A stretch of DNA of 64,000 nt from Porcipelethomonas sp964621265. GTDB taxonomy: Bacteria > Bacillota > Clostridia > Oscillospirales > Ruminococcaceae. The notes under the pieces were generated by a model. The model did no database searches. It had not been told where the DNA came from and was given only the letters and a program-made list of their open reading frames with translations. Position numbers and translations under genes: made by a program. This document shows, one piece after another, positions 41,977 to 50,113 of the stretch. The DNA lies in assembly GCA_964621265.1 (NCBI GenBank), contig CAZULQ010000006.1, positions 6,931-70,930 of the forward strand, given 5' to 3'. Numbering within the stretch: position 1 is the stretch's first letter; every line of letters begins with the position of its first letter.

Positions 41977-42508
41977 TAAGAACAAGAAGTCTGCGGAGGA
42001 TATGGATATAGATATCCCGTTAGACGAAGATAGTTCCGCTGATATTCAGCAGGAAAACGATGATCTCAGTACGAAGCTTGAAGAAATGGAAAACAAGCTT
42101 TCAGAGGCTGATGATAAATATTTAAGGCTCTGCGCTGAATATGATAATTACAGAAAGCGTACTTCAAAGGAAAAGCTGGAAATCTTCAGCGACTCGACTA
42201 TTAAATGTATTGCGGAATTTTTACCTGTGCTTGACAACTTTGAAAGAGCAATCGAAACTGAATGTACTGATGAGGCTTTCAAAAGCGGTATGCAGATGAT
42301 TTACAAGCAGTTCATGGATATGCTTGATAAGCTCGGCGTTAAGGAAATGGACGCACTCGGAAATGAGTTCGACCCTAATATCCACAACGCAATCAAGCAG
42401 ATTGAAGATGAAAACTTCGGTGAAAACACAGTATGCGAGGTTTTCCAGAAGGGCTATATGTTAAACGACAAGGTTATCCGTCACGCAGTTGTGGCGGTTG
42501 CTAACTAA
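41969..42508 (+). CDS. grpE: nucleotide exchange factor GrpE
   Basis: The 179-residue protein has an acidic N-terminus, a long coiled coil (about 35-75) and the GrpE head (YLRLCAEYDNYRKRTSKEK, LPVLDNFERAIE and EVFQKGYMLNDKVIRHAVV). It drives ADP release from DnaK. I chose ATG 41969 (MADKNKK), which lies eight bases inside the end of hrcA behind GGAAGAGGACA; the longer in-frame version has no ribosome site. Confidence 0.96.
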   Translation: MADKNKKSAEDMDIDIPLDEDSSADIQQENDDLSTKLEEMENKLSEADDKYLRLCAEYDNYRKRTSKEKLEIFSDSTIKCIAEFLPVLDNFERAIETECTDEAFKSGMQMIYKQFMDMLDKLGVKEMDALGNEFDPNIHNAIKQIEDENFGENTVCEVFQKGYMLNDKVIRHAVVAVAN

Positions 42509-42540
42509 ATAAAAAAGGGTATAGAAAGGAAGATTTTATC

Positions 42541-44379
42541 ATGGGAAAAATTATCGGTATTGACTTAGGTACAACAAACTCATGCGTAGCAGTTATGGAA
42601 GGCGGTAACGCTGTTGTTATCCCTAACTCTGAGGGCGCAAGAACAACTCCTTCAGTAGTTGCTTTCTCAAAGACAGGCGAAAGACTCGTAGGTCAGGTTG
42701 CAAAGCGTCAGGCTGTTACAAACCCAGACAAAACAGTTATCTCAATCAAGCGTCACATGGGTACTGATTATAAGGTAGACATTGACGGTAAGGCACATAC
42801 ACCACAGGAAATTTCAGCTATGATTCTTCAGAAGCTCAAGGCAGACGCTGAAGCTTATCTTGGCGAAACAGTTACAGAAGCTGTTATCACTGTTCCTGCA
42901 TACTTCACAGACTCACAGCGTCAGGCAACAAAGGACGCAGGTCAGATTGCAGGTCTTAACGTAAAGAGAATTATCAACGAGCCAACAGCTGCGGCTCTCT
43001 CATACGGCGTTGACAAGGAAGACGACCAGAAAATCATGGTTTATGACTTAGGCGGCGGTACATTCGACGTTTCAATCATCGAAATGGGCGACGGTGTTAC
43101 AGAAGTTCTTGCAACAGCAGGTAACAACCACCTCGGCGGTGATGACTTTGACCAGAGAATTATCGACTGGATGACTGCAGAATTCAAGAAGGCAGAGGGC
43201 ATTGACCTTTCAGCTGACAAGATGGCTATGCAGAGACTCAAGGAAGCTGCTGAAAAGACAAAGATTGAGCTTTCATCAACACCAACATCACAGATTAACC
43301 TCCCGTTCATCACAGCTGACGCAACAGGTCCTAAGCACCTTGACTTAACTCTTACACAGGCTAAGTTCAACGAGCTTACAGCTGACCTCGTTCAGGCTAC
43401 AATGGGACCTGTAAAGCAGGCTCTCTCAGACAGCGGTCTCTCAGCTTCAGAACTCAACAAGGTTCTCATGGTTGGTGGTTCTTCAAGAATTCCGGCTGTT
43501 CAGGAAGCGGTAAAGAGCTTTATCGGCAAGGAACCATTCAAGGGTATCAACCCTGACGAATGCGTAGCACTCGGTGCTGCATACCAGGGCGGCGTGCTCG
43601 GCGGCGACGTTAAGGAAGGTCTCCTCCTCCTCGACGTTACTCCTCTTACACTCGGTATCGAGACAGCAGGCGGCGTAAGCACACCAATGATCAAGAGAAA
43701 TACAACAATCCCTACAAAGCAGACACAGGTGTTCTCAACATTTGCTGACAACCAGACAGCTGTTGACATCAATGTACTCCAGGGTGAACGTGAATTTGCA
43801 AAGGATAACAAGCAACTCGGCACATTCCGTCTTGACGGTATTGCACCTGCACCAAGAGGTATCCCACAGATTGAAGTAACATTCGATATCGACGCAAACG
43901 GTATTGTTCACGTTTCTGCCAAGGATAAGGGTACAGGCAAGGAACAGAACATCACAATCACTTCTTCAACAAACATGTCAAAGGACGACATCGACAAGGC
44001 TGTCAAGGACGCTGAAATGTATGCCGCTGAGGACAAGAAGAGAAGAGAAGAGGTTGACACAAGAAATAGCGCTGAAAACTATGTATACCAGTGCGAAAAG
44101 GCACTCGGCGAATTCGGCGACAAGGTAACAGCTGATGAAAAGGCACCTATCGAAGCTAAGTGCAACGAAGTCAAGGAAGCTTTAAAGGGCGACAATATTG
44201 ACGATATCAAGGCTAAGATGGAAGAACTCCAGAAGATTTTCGGTGAACTCGCAACTAAGGTTTACCAGAATTCAAGCCCTGAGGAACAGGCTGCTGCACA
44301 GCAGGCTGCCGCAGAAGCTTCAGGCGGCGCAGCAACTTCTGCTGACGGTGTTGTTGATGCAGACTTTACAGAAGCGTAA
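42541..44379 (+). CDS. dnaK: chaperone protein DnaK (Hsp70)
   Basis: The 612-residue Hsp70 has GIDLGTTNSCVAVMEGG at the N-terminus, the IYDLGGGTFDVSI-type motif (MVYDLGGGTFDVSIIEMG), the substrate-binding domain and an Ala/Gln-rich C-terminal tail ending VVDADFTEA. The ATPase-driven chaperone folds proteins with DnaJ and GrpE. GAAAGGAAG lies upstream. Codon use is that of a highly expressed gene. Length and motifs are complete. Confidence 0.98.
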   Translation: MGKIIGIDLGTTNSCVAVMEGGNAVVIPNSEGARTTPSVVAFSKTGERLVGQVAKRQAVTNPDKTVISIKRHMGTDYKVDIDGKAHTPQEISAMILQKLKADAEAYLGETVTEAVITVPAYFTDSQRQATKDAGQIAGLNVKRIINEPTAAALSYGVDKEDDQKIMVYDLGGGTFDVSIIEMGDGVTEVLATAGNNHLGGDDFDQRIIDWMTAEFKKAEGIDLSADKMAMQRLKEAAEKTKIELSSTPTSQINLPFITADATGPKHLDLTLTQAKFNELTADLVQATMGPVKQALSDSGLSASELNKVLMVGGSSRIPAVQEAVKSFIGKEPFKGINPDECVALGAAYQGGVLGGDVKEGLLLLDVTPLTLGIETAGGVSTPMIKRNTTIPTKQTQVFSTFADNQTAVDINVLQGEREFAKDNKQLGTFRLDGIAPAPRGIPQIEVTFDIDANGIVHVSAKDKGTGKEQNITITSSTNMSKDDIDKAVKDAEMYAAEDKKRREEVDTRNSAENYVYQCEKALGEFGDKVTADEKAPIEAKCNEVKEALKGDNIDDIKAKMEELQKIFGELATKVYQNSSPEEQAAAQQAAAEASGGAATSADGVVDADFTEA

Positions 44380-44404
44380 TAAACTAAAAGTATAAACACT
44401 TTCA

Positions 44405-44426
44405 GGGCGGATTAAAAAGTCCGCCC
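44405..44426 (+). promoter_or_regulatory. hairpin after dnaK
   Basis: GGGCGGA / TCCGCCC with an eight-base loop and no T-run, in the dnaK-dnaJ gap. A second perfect 8-bp hairpin (GCTTCGGA / TCCGAAGC, 44460-44479) precedes the dnaJ ribosome site. They may reduce dnaJ expression relative to dnaK. Confidence 0.5.
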
Positions 44427-44498
44427 GAAAGCTGTATAAAGAGATTTTTTACCGTTTAGGCTTCGGAAACCTCCGAAGCGGAAAGGTGTGGTCAGAAA

Positions 44499-45665
44499 AT
44501 GGCTGATGAAAGAGATTATTATGAGGTGCTTGGGGTACAAAAAGGCGCTTCGGATGACGAACTGAAAAAGGCGTTCAAGAAGCTTGCGAGAAAATATCAC
44601 CCTGACCTGCATCCCGATGATAAAGAGTGTGAAGAGAAGTTCAAGGAGCTTAACAAGGCGTATGACGTTCTCTCCGACCCTGAAAAAAGACAGAGATATG
44701 ACCAGTTCGGTCATGCGGGCGTTGACCCGAACTACGGCGGTGGCGGCGGATTTTCGGGCGGCTTCAATGGCGGCGGCTTCGGCGATATGGGCGACATTTT
44801 CGAGGACCTTTTCGGCGGAGTTTTCGGCGGCGGACGCCGTTCTGCACGTTCCAACGTAAACGCTCCGAGACGTGGCGGCGATATAACCGCAAATGTTAAC
44901 ATAAGCTTTATGGAAGCCTGTGAGGGCAAAAAGCAGGATATTAAGGTTACTCACATGGAGAAGTGTCCTGATTGTGACGGAACAGGTGCTGAAAGGGGTA
45001 CAACTCCGCAGACATGTCCTGACTGTCACGGTACAGGCTCTGTGAACGTTGCGCAGAGAACACCTTTTGGTACTATTTCAACTACAAGAGCGTGTTCAAA
45101 GTGTGGCGGAAAGGGCAAGATTATTGCTTCTCCTTGTAAGAAGTGTCACGGCTCTGCGAGAGTGCGTGTTGAAAAGAATATCAGCGTGGATATTCCTGCA
45201 GGTATCGACGACGGACAGATTCTGCGTGTTGGCGGACAGGGTGACGGCGGCTTAAACGGCGGTCCTGCCGGTGACCTTCATGTTGTTATTTCTGTGAGAC
45301 CGCATCCGCTTTTTGTGCGTGACGGCTTTGATGTACACTGCGATATTCCGATTACTTATACACAGGCTGTACTCGGCGATGAGATTACAGTTCCGACTAT
45401 CGACGGAAAGGTGAAGTACAATATCCCTGAGGGAACACAGACAGGCACTGTTTTCCGTCTGAGAGGAAAGGGTATAAAGAAACTCAAGCGTGCTGACAGA
45501 GGCGACCAGTATGTTAAAATCAGCATAGAGGTGCCGAAGAACCTTACCAAGGAGCAGAAGGACGCTCTCAAGGCGTATGAAAAGGCGATGGGTGAAGGCT
45601 CGACAGAGGAGCACTATACAAAGAAAAAATCCTTCTTTGATAAGGTTAAGGATATGTTTAATTAA
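44499..45665 (+). CDS. dnaJ: chaperone protein DnaJ (Hsp40)
   Basis: The 388-residue co-chaperone has a J domain with HPD (KYHPDLHPDD, about residue 34), a Gly-rich region (73-105), four zinc-finger repeats (CPDCDGTG, CPDCHGTG, CSKCGGKG, CKKCHGSA) and C-terminal substrate-binding domains. The fourth zinc repeat ends in SA rather than xG, but all eight cysteines are kept. It stimulates DnaK ATPase. The site GGAAAGGTG precedes ATG. Confidence 0.97.
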   Translation: MADERDYYEVLGVQKGASDDELKKAFKKLARKYHPDLHPDDKECEEKFKELNKAYDVLSDPEKRQRYDQFGHAGVDPNYGGGGGFSGGFNGGGFGDMGDIFEDLFGGVFGGGRRSARSNVNAPRRGGDITANVNISFMEACEGKKQDIKVTHMEKCPDCDGTGAERGTTPQTCPDCHGTGSVNVAQRTPFGTISTTRACSKCGGKGKIIASPCKKCHGSARVRVEKNISVDIPAGIDDGQILRVGGQGDGGLNGGPAGDLHVVISVRPHPLFVRDGFDVHCDIPITYTQAVLGDEITVPTIDGKVKYNIPEGTQTGTVFRLRGKGIKKLKRADRGDQYVKISIEVPKNLTKEQKDALKAYEKAMGEGSTEEHYTKKKSFFDKVKDMFN

Positions 45666-45671
45666 AAAAAG

Positions 45672-45705
45672 AGACCTCGTACCATTAGGTACGAGGTCTT
45701 AATTT
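45672..45705. terminator. terminator of the heat-shock operon
   Basis: A 12-bp perfect stem AGACCTCGTACC / GGTACGAGGTCT with an ATTA loop, followed by TTAATTT. It abuts the convergent lipoprotein gene and may serve both. Confidence 0.85.
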
Positions 45706-46330
45706 AATTTCCGTAATCAAATGACAGATCGTTTTTAAATTCTGTTAATTCGTTTTCAAAATCAGTTCGAGTATCCGTTGCCTGTTGAAAATTACCAGTT
45801 GGAGACTCGAGCCATTCATAATACGCTAAAGCAGATGAATAAAAATTTTTCATGTCCTGGTAATTATCAAGGTCATTAGTTGCCTGTTTTATTGAATTTT
45901 TTGCTTTCTCAATATCGCTATAAGCAGACGAATATTTATCTGATAAGGCTTCCTTTGTAACTGGAACAGAGTAGTTCATATCTTGTAAAAGTATTTCTAT
46001 ATCAAACCCGAATACTCTTTCTGCTGCTGCTGACAGTTCAGAAGCGGAAACTCCGCATGACAAAGATAAATCAGAATATGATGCGTTGTCGCCAAATATA
46101 CCATAATGCCATGCACCTTGTATTGCGTTTCCAATACTTGACATTTTGGTTGTAGCATTACATAAATAGTCATATGCTTGTTTTAAATAAATATCAGGGT
46201 TTTCGGTTTTTTTTGCTTCGTTGACTTCAACCTTGTTCGATTGTATGTCAGATGAGGTGTTAGCTTGACCACAACCTGATAGCATTACTAAACTTATCAT
46301 TATTAAACATAGTATAAATCGTATTTTCAT
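45704..46330 (-). CDS. predicted lipoprotein of unknown function
   Basis: The 208-residue protein has a lipoprotein signal with lipobox LSGC (Cys at about residue 20), followed by a Ser/Asn-rich spacer and a mostly helical body with heptad-like stretches (YSSAYSDIEKAKNSIKQATN). I do not recognise the family. It is divergent from an XRE regulator with which it shares a promoter-operator region, so it is likely the regulator's target. GAAAGGAATAATATT precedes ATG. AT content and codon use are higher in A/T than in the surrounding housekeeping genes, which could mean acquisition with the regulator. Confidence 0.7.
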   Translation of the reverse strand: MKIRFILCLIMISLVMLSGCGQANTSSDIQSNKVEVNEAKKTENPDIYLKQAYDYLCNATTKMSSIGNAIQGAWHYGIFGDNASYSDLSLSCGVSASELSAAAERVFGFDIEILLQDMNYSVPVTKEALSDKYSSAYSDIEKAKNSIKQATNDLDNYQDMKNFYSSALAYYEWLESPTGNFQQATDTRTDFENELTEFKNDLSFDYGN

Positions 46331-46376
46331 AATATTATTCCTTTCTGTACAAATACATCATATATGCTGTATAATT

Positions 46377-46405
46377 ATTATAGCGATATTTTTGATGTTT
46401 GTCAA
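46377..46405 (-). promoter_or_regulatory. promoter of the lipoprotein gene
   Basis: Perfect TTGACA, 17 bases, TATAAT on the minus strand. Its -35 box overlaps the left arm of the inverted repeat at 46404-46441. Confidence 0.85.
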
Positions 46406-46427
46406 TACTACATTTATGTTGTAAACT
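46399..46427 (+). promoter_or_regulatory. probable promoter of the XRE regulator gene
   Basis: TTGTCA, 17 bases, TAAACT. The -35 box overlaps the -35 box of the divergent lipoprotein promoter. Confidence 0.5.
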
Positions 46428-46441
46428 AAAATTGTAGTATT
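46404..46441. promoter_or_regulatory. inverted repeat, likely operator of the XRE regulator
   Basis: Perfect 9-base arms AATACTACA and TGTAGTATT separated by 20 bases span the divergent promoters, ending just before the regulator's ribosome site. Confidence 0.6.
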
Positions 46442-46457
46442 CTCACGAACGAAAGGA

Positions 46458-46802
46458 ATGATATATGTGCAAAATCACTTGTATTTATATCCTAACCTTG
46501 TTCCTGTCAGAAAGGCAACCTGTACACAGAAAGAACTTGCCGAAAAACTCGGAATTTCTCAGCAGGAAATAAGTCGATATGAACGAGGAGAAATCAAGGC
46601 TCCGATTAATTATATTGCCGATGTGGCGGACATCTGCAATGTTAGTGTGGATTTTATACTTGGACGAAATCTCGACACATCAAATATGTTGTCTTATAAT
46701 GATTTTGAAATTATGGTTATGTTTTCAAGGTTGAATAAGGAAAATAAAATTAAGCTGATAGAGCGAGCTCAGACGCTTCTCGATTTACAGAGTGAAAAAT
46801 AA
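46458..46802 (+). CDS. XRE family helix-turn-helix regulator
   Basis: The ~111-residue protein has an N-terminal Cro/C1-type HTH (TQKELAEKLGISQQEISRYERGEIKAPINYIADVADICNVSVDFILGR) and a short helical C-terminus. ATG at 46458 is only one base from the GAAAGGA site, so GTG at 46467 may be the true start. It is divergent from the lipoprotein gene and likely represses both through the inverted repeat between them. A terminator follows. Confidence 0.88.
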   Translation: MIYVQNHLYLYPNLVPVRKATCTQKELAEKLGISQQEISRYERGEIKAPINYIADVADICNVSVDFILGRNLDTSNMLSYNDFEIMVMFSRLNKENKIKLIERAQTLLDLQSEK

Positions 46803-46814
46803 TTTATATAAGCT

Positions 46815-46842
46815 ATGGGAGTGCTTTGCACTCCCATTTTTG
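46815..46842 (+). terminator. terminator of the XRE gene
   Basis: ATGGGAGTGC / GCACTCCCAT with a TTT loop and TTTTT, between convergent genes. Confidence 0.9.
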
Positions 46843-46857
46843 ATAATACCAGTTTTT

Positions 46858-47295
46858 CTATTTTAAGAAAAAATAATACACAAGCCCGTAAAGAACACTT
46901 GCGGCTGTGCCGTAAAGTATTACAGGACCTGCGATTGTGAAGATTTTTGCTCCGACGCCAAGGATAAAGCCTTCTGTTTTACATTCGACGGCGGGCGAGG
47001 CGACTGCATTGGCAAAGCCTGTTATCGGTACTAATGTTCCCGCACCTGCGTGCTTTGCGAGCTTTTCGTATAGCCCGAGCCCTGTGAAAAGTGCGCTTAA
47101 AAATACGAGGATTATTGATGTCCACGTCCCCGCTTCCTCTTTTTCAAGTCCGATTTTGCTGAAAATCTGCAGCATCGTCTCGCCGAGAAGGCAGATTCCG
47201 CCCCCGATTAAAAACGCCATCGGGACATTCACAAGGCTTTTTGAGTTCGGAGAAGCTTTTTTGCTCATGTCGCTGTATTCTTTTTTTGTGACCAT
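46858..47295 (-). CDS. spoVAC: stage V sporulation protein AC
   Basis: The 145-residue membrane protein closely follows the SpoVAC pattern: MAFLIGGGICLLGETMLQIF, EEAGTWTSIILVFLSALFTG and the conserved AGAGTLVPITGFANAVASPA with EGFILGVGAKIFTIAGPVIL. SpoVAC is part of the channel that moves dipicolinic acid across the spore inner membrane. I chose ATG 47295 (MVTKKEYSDMS), which has AAAAGGGAGATAAAA before it. It stands alone: no spoVAD or spoVAE flanks it, although they normally form one operon. Confidence 0.9.
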   Translation of the reverse strand: MVTKKEYSDMSKKASPNSKSLVNVPMAFLIGGGICLLGETMLQIFSKIGLEKEEAGTWTSIILVFLSALFTGLGLYEKLAKHAGAGTLVPITGFANAVASPAVECKTEGFILGVGAKIFTIAGPVILYGTAASVLYGLVYYFFLK

Positions 47296-47415
47296 TTTTA
47301 TCTCCCTTTTAATTGGTATACCTTGATATTTTGCGGAATATTGACGTGAATATACGCTGATAAGATTAAATGCAAAGAAAATTTTTAGAAATGGCATTTC
47401 TGACATAAAAATCTC

Positions 47416-47444
47416 TTGACATTTAGCTCAAAAAAGTATAAAAT
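47416..47444 (+). promoter_or_regulatory. promoter of rny
   Basis: TTGACA, 17 bases, TAAAAT, giving a leader of about 265 bases. Confidence 0.7.
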
Positions 47445-47449
47445 AAGTA

Positions 47450-47716
47450 TATTGTATAAATTTGCACAATTATTACTGCGGCTTTTTATGCGGCTGTAAT
47501 TAACTCATAATTTTTTAATACAGGTTCATAGAATTGAATTAGATGGATTATATTACCAGATAACAAGACAAAAGAGCTGTTTTCCGTATGTGAGACGGAA
47601 TTGTTGTGGTTTTTTTACCGCGAATATAAAAATATGAATAGAATTATGGCAACATTATCCTGCCGGAGTAATTAGGTTATTGTACAATTTCTATAACTAT
47701 TTCCAAAGGAGGTAAT
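47450..47716 (+). promoter_or_regulatory. long 5' leader of rny
   Basis: This untranslated region has no gene. It contains a small hairpin TTCCGT / ACGGAA (47582-47600) with a T-run ten bases later, which could be a weak attenuator or a processing site. No known riboswitch was recognised. Confidence 0.45.
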
Positions 47717-49291
47717 GTGTGCGCAATGGATACTACTATTGCAATTGTCTGCTGTGTGGCGGCGTTTATAGTAGGCGCGGCGATTGCCGGTTTTATCTGT
47801 TTCAAGCAGGGTATTGCTTACAGACGCAAGCAGGCTGAGAATGCTATCGGTTCTGCTGAAAAGGAAGCTGAAAGACTTATCGCTGATGCCGGAAAAGAAG
47901 CTGAAAACAAGAAAAAAGAAGCTTTGGTTGAAGCAAAGGACGAAATTCACAAGCTTCGTTCAGAGGCTGAAAAGGAAATCAAGGACAGACGTTCTGAGGT
48001 TTCAAGACAGGAAAGACGCATCCAGCAGAAGGAAGAAACTCTCGATAAGAAAAACGACAATCTGGAGCGCAAGGAAGAAATTCTCCAGAATAAAATCAAG
48101 AATGCTGAAGAAAGACTCAAGGAAGCTGATCAGATCAAGAAGAGTCAGATGGATATTCTTGAAAGAATTTCTGAATTCACAAGAGATCAGGCCAAGGAAT
48201 ATATCCTTGAAATGCTCGATGGTGACCTCGTTCATGAAAAGGCTGTGAAAATTGCGGCTTATGACCAGCAGGTCAAGGACGAATGTGAAGAAAAGGCAAG
48301 AAGCTACATTTCACTCGCAATCGCAAGATGTGCGGCGGATCAGGTTTCTGAGGCAACTGTTTCAGTTGTTCCGCTTCCAAGCGATGAAATGAAGGGACGT
48401 ATTATCGGACGTGAAGGCCGAAATATCAGAACATTTGAAACTCTCACAGGTGTTGACCTTATCATTGATGACACACCTGAAGCTATTACGCTTTCATGCT
48501 TTGACCATGTAAGACGTGAGGTTGCGAGAATTGCGCTCGAAAAGCTTATCGCTGACGGACGAATTCATCCGACACGTATTGAAGAAATGGTTGACAAGGC
48601 GAGACGTGAGGTTGAATACAAAATCAAGCAGGAGGGCGAAAGAGCCGTTCTTGAAACAAATGTACACGGCGTTAACCATGAGCTTATCAAGCTTATCGGA
48701 CGTCTTAAGTTCCGTACAAGTTATCGTCAGAACGTTCTCAACCACTCAATCGAGGTTGCCCAGCTTGCAGGAATTTTAGCTTCCGAGCTCGGAGTTGACG
48801 CAAACCTTGCAAGACGTGCAGGTCTGCTTCACGATATCGGTAAGGCGCTTACTGCTGAAATCGAAGGCTCACACGTTCAGATTGGTGTTGACGTGTGCCG
48901 TAAGTATAAAGAAAACGCTGAGGTTATTCACGCTATCGAAGCTCACCACAATGATGTTGAGCCGAGAACAGTTATTGCCTGTATTGTTCAGGCGGCTGAC
49001 GCAATTTCTGCGGCAAGACCTGCGGCGAGAAGTGAAAACTATGAGAACTACATAAAGAGACTTCAGAAGCTTGAAGAAATCTGCAGTTCTTATGACGGCG
49101 TTGACAAGTGCTATGCTGTTCAGGCAGGACGTGAGGTTAGAATCATGGTTACTCCTGAGGTTATCAACGATGAAAAAATGGTAATCGTTGCAAGAGACAT
49201 TGCAAAGCAGATTGAGGCAGAAATGGAATATCCGGGTCAGATTAAGATTAATATGATTCGTGAAAGCCGTGCTGTTGATTACGCAAAATAA
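47717..49291 (+). CDS. rny: ribonuclease Y
   Basis: The 524-residue endoribonuclease has an N-terminal membrane helix (about 5-27), a long coiled coil (35-180, KEEILQNKIKNAEERLKEAD), a KH domain (GRIIGREGRNIRTFETLTGV, about 225-245) and an HD domain (RAGLLHDIGKALTAEIEGSH, about 365-385). It starts mRNA decay at the membrane in Gram-positive bacteria. GTG at 47717 and ATG at 47726 are both possible behind AAAGGAGG; GTG is four bases and ATG thirteen bases from the site, so I keep the GTG form with reserve. Confidence 0.95.
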   Translation: MCAMDTTIAIVCCVAAFIVGAAIAGFICFKQGIAYRRKQAENAIGSAEKEAERLIADAGKEAENKKKEALVEAKDEIHKLRSEAEKEIKDRRSEVSRQERRIQQKEETLDKKNDNLERKEEILQNKIKNAEERLKEADQIKKSQMDILERISEFTRDQAKEYILEMLDGDLVHEKAVKIAAYDQQVKDECEEKARSYISLAIARCAADQVSEATVSVVPLPSDEMKGRIIGREGRNIRTFETLTGVDLIIDDTPEAITLSCFDHVRREVARIALEKLIADGRIHPTRIEEMVDKARREVEYKIKQEGERAVLETNVHGVNHELIKLIGRLKFRTSYRQNVLNHSIEVAQLAGILASELGVDANLARRAGLLHDIGKALTAEIEGSHVQIGVDVCRKYKENAEVIHAIEAHHNDVEPRTVIACIVQAADAISAARPAARSENYENYIKRLQKLEEICSSYDGVDKCYAVQAGREVRIMVTPEVINDEKMVIVARDIAKQIEAEMEYPGQIKINMIRESRAVDYAK

Positions 49292-49298
49292 ACAGTTT

Positions 49299-49328
49299 TT
49301 ACCCCTGTGGAGCTTTTCACAGGGGTAA
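49299..49328 (+). terminator. probable terminator of rny
   Basis: TTACCCCTGTG / CACAGGGGTAA with an eight-base loop; only a short TTTA follows, so it may be leaky into the next gene. Confidence 0.6.
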
Positions 49329-49349
49329 TTTAGTATTGGAGGGATGATT

Positions 49350-50024
49350 ATGGCAGGCGTTGTTGTGCACCTTGCCGTTGCGGATACTGTTTCAGAAAGG
49401 CTTGGGATAAAAAACGAACCGCTTTTTTATGCGGGGAATATTGCGCCCGACTGTATTCATTCAAGGGCGAATTACAACCGTGAAATGAAAAAGCATACAC
49501 ATTTCAAGGACGGGCTGAGGGACTGGCAGTTTCTTCTGCCGGAAAATCTGAGTAATTTTTACAGAAAGCTTGAAGAGTTTGCAGAAAACTACTGCTCTGA
49601 CGGAGACGACAGGGAAATCTGTCTTGGCTATCTTTCACACCTTATAACCGATGAGTTTTTTATGAAAACGGTCAGAATCGAGTGTATAAAAGAGGCGGAA
49701 AAGGTTGGCATACCTCAGACGGATATGAGATTTTTTGAGTTTATGATGCGTGAGCTCAACTGGAGTGATGCTTTTGTGGCAGAAAACTTCAGCTTCCGCA
49801 ATCCGCCTGTTGAAACGGTCAGAAAGGCCTATGGACACGGCGTTCGTGACTATATCTTTCCGGAGGAAATTGAGGACAGCAATGAATGGATTTATGACAA
49901 TTTCTTTTCGGGAAAGAAAAAATACGAAAAGCCTGTTTTCATGACGCCCGATGTGATTTATGACTTTATCGGAAGAGCGTCGGAAGAAGTTTGTGAAAGA
50001 TTTGAAAGCCTTGTGAAAATATGA
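49350..50024 (+). CDS. zinc-dependent phospholipase C-like protein
   Basis: The 224-residue cytoplasmic protein resembles the zinc-dependent phospholipase C/S1-P1 fold family: VVVHLAVADTVSE at the N-terminus, YAGNIAPDCIHSR (about 28-40), THFKDGL and GYLSHLITDEFF, all with His/Asp residues placed as metal ligands. No signal peptide is present, so it is not an exported lecithinase. I chose the second ATG (49350) because GGAGGG lies seven bases before it. Function unknown. Confidence 0.6.
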   Translation: MAGVVVHLAVADTVSERLGIKNEPLFYAGNIAPDCIHSRANYNREMKKHTHFKDGLRDWQFLLPENLSNFYRKLEEFAENYCSDGDDREICLGYLSHLITDEFFMKTVRIECIKEAEKVGIPQTDMRFFEFMMRELNWSDAFVAENFSFRNPPVETVRKAYGHGVRDYIFPEEIEDSNEWIYDNFFSGKKKYEKPVFMTPDVIYDFIGRASEEVCERFESLVKI

Positions 50025-50033
50025 TTTTTACTA

Positions 50034-50062
50034 TTGTAAAAAGAGTGAAAATAATGTATAAT
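50034..50062 (+). promoter_or_regulatory. promoter of the YfhO family gene
   Basis: TTGTAA, 17 bases, TATAAT, followed by a small GCCGA/TCGGC hairpin (50072-50085) in the leader. Confidence 0.65.
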
Positions 50063-50113
50063 ATATATAATTGCCGAGATATCGGCTGAATAAAAAATTT
50101 AAAGGAGGAAAAT

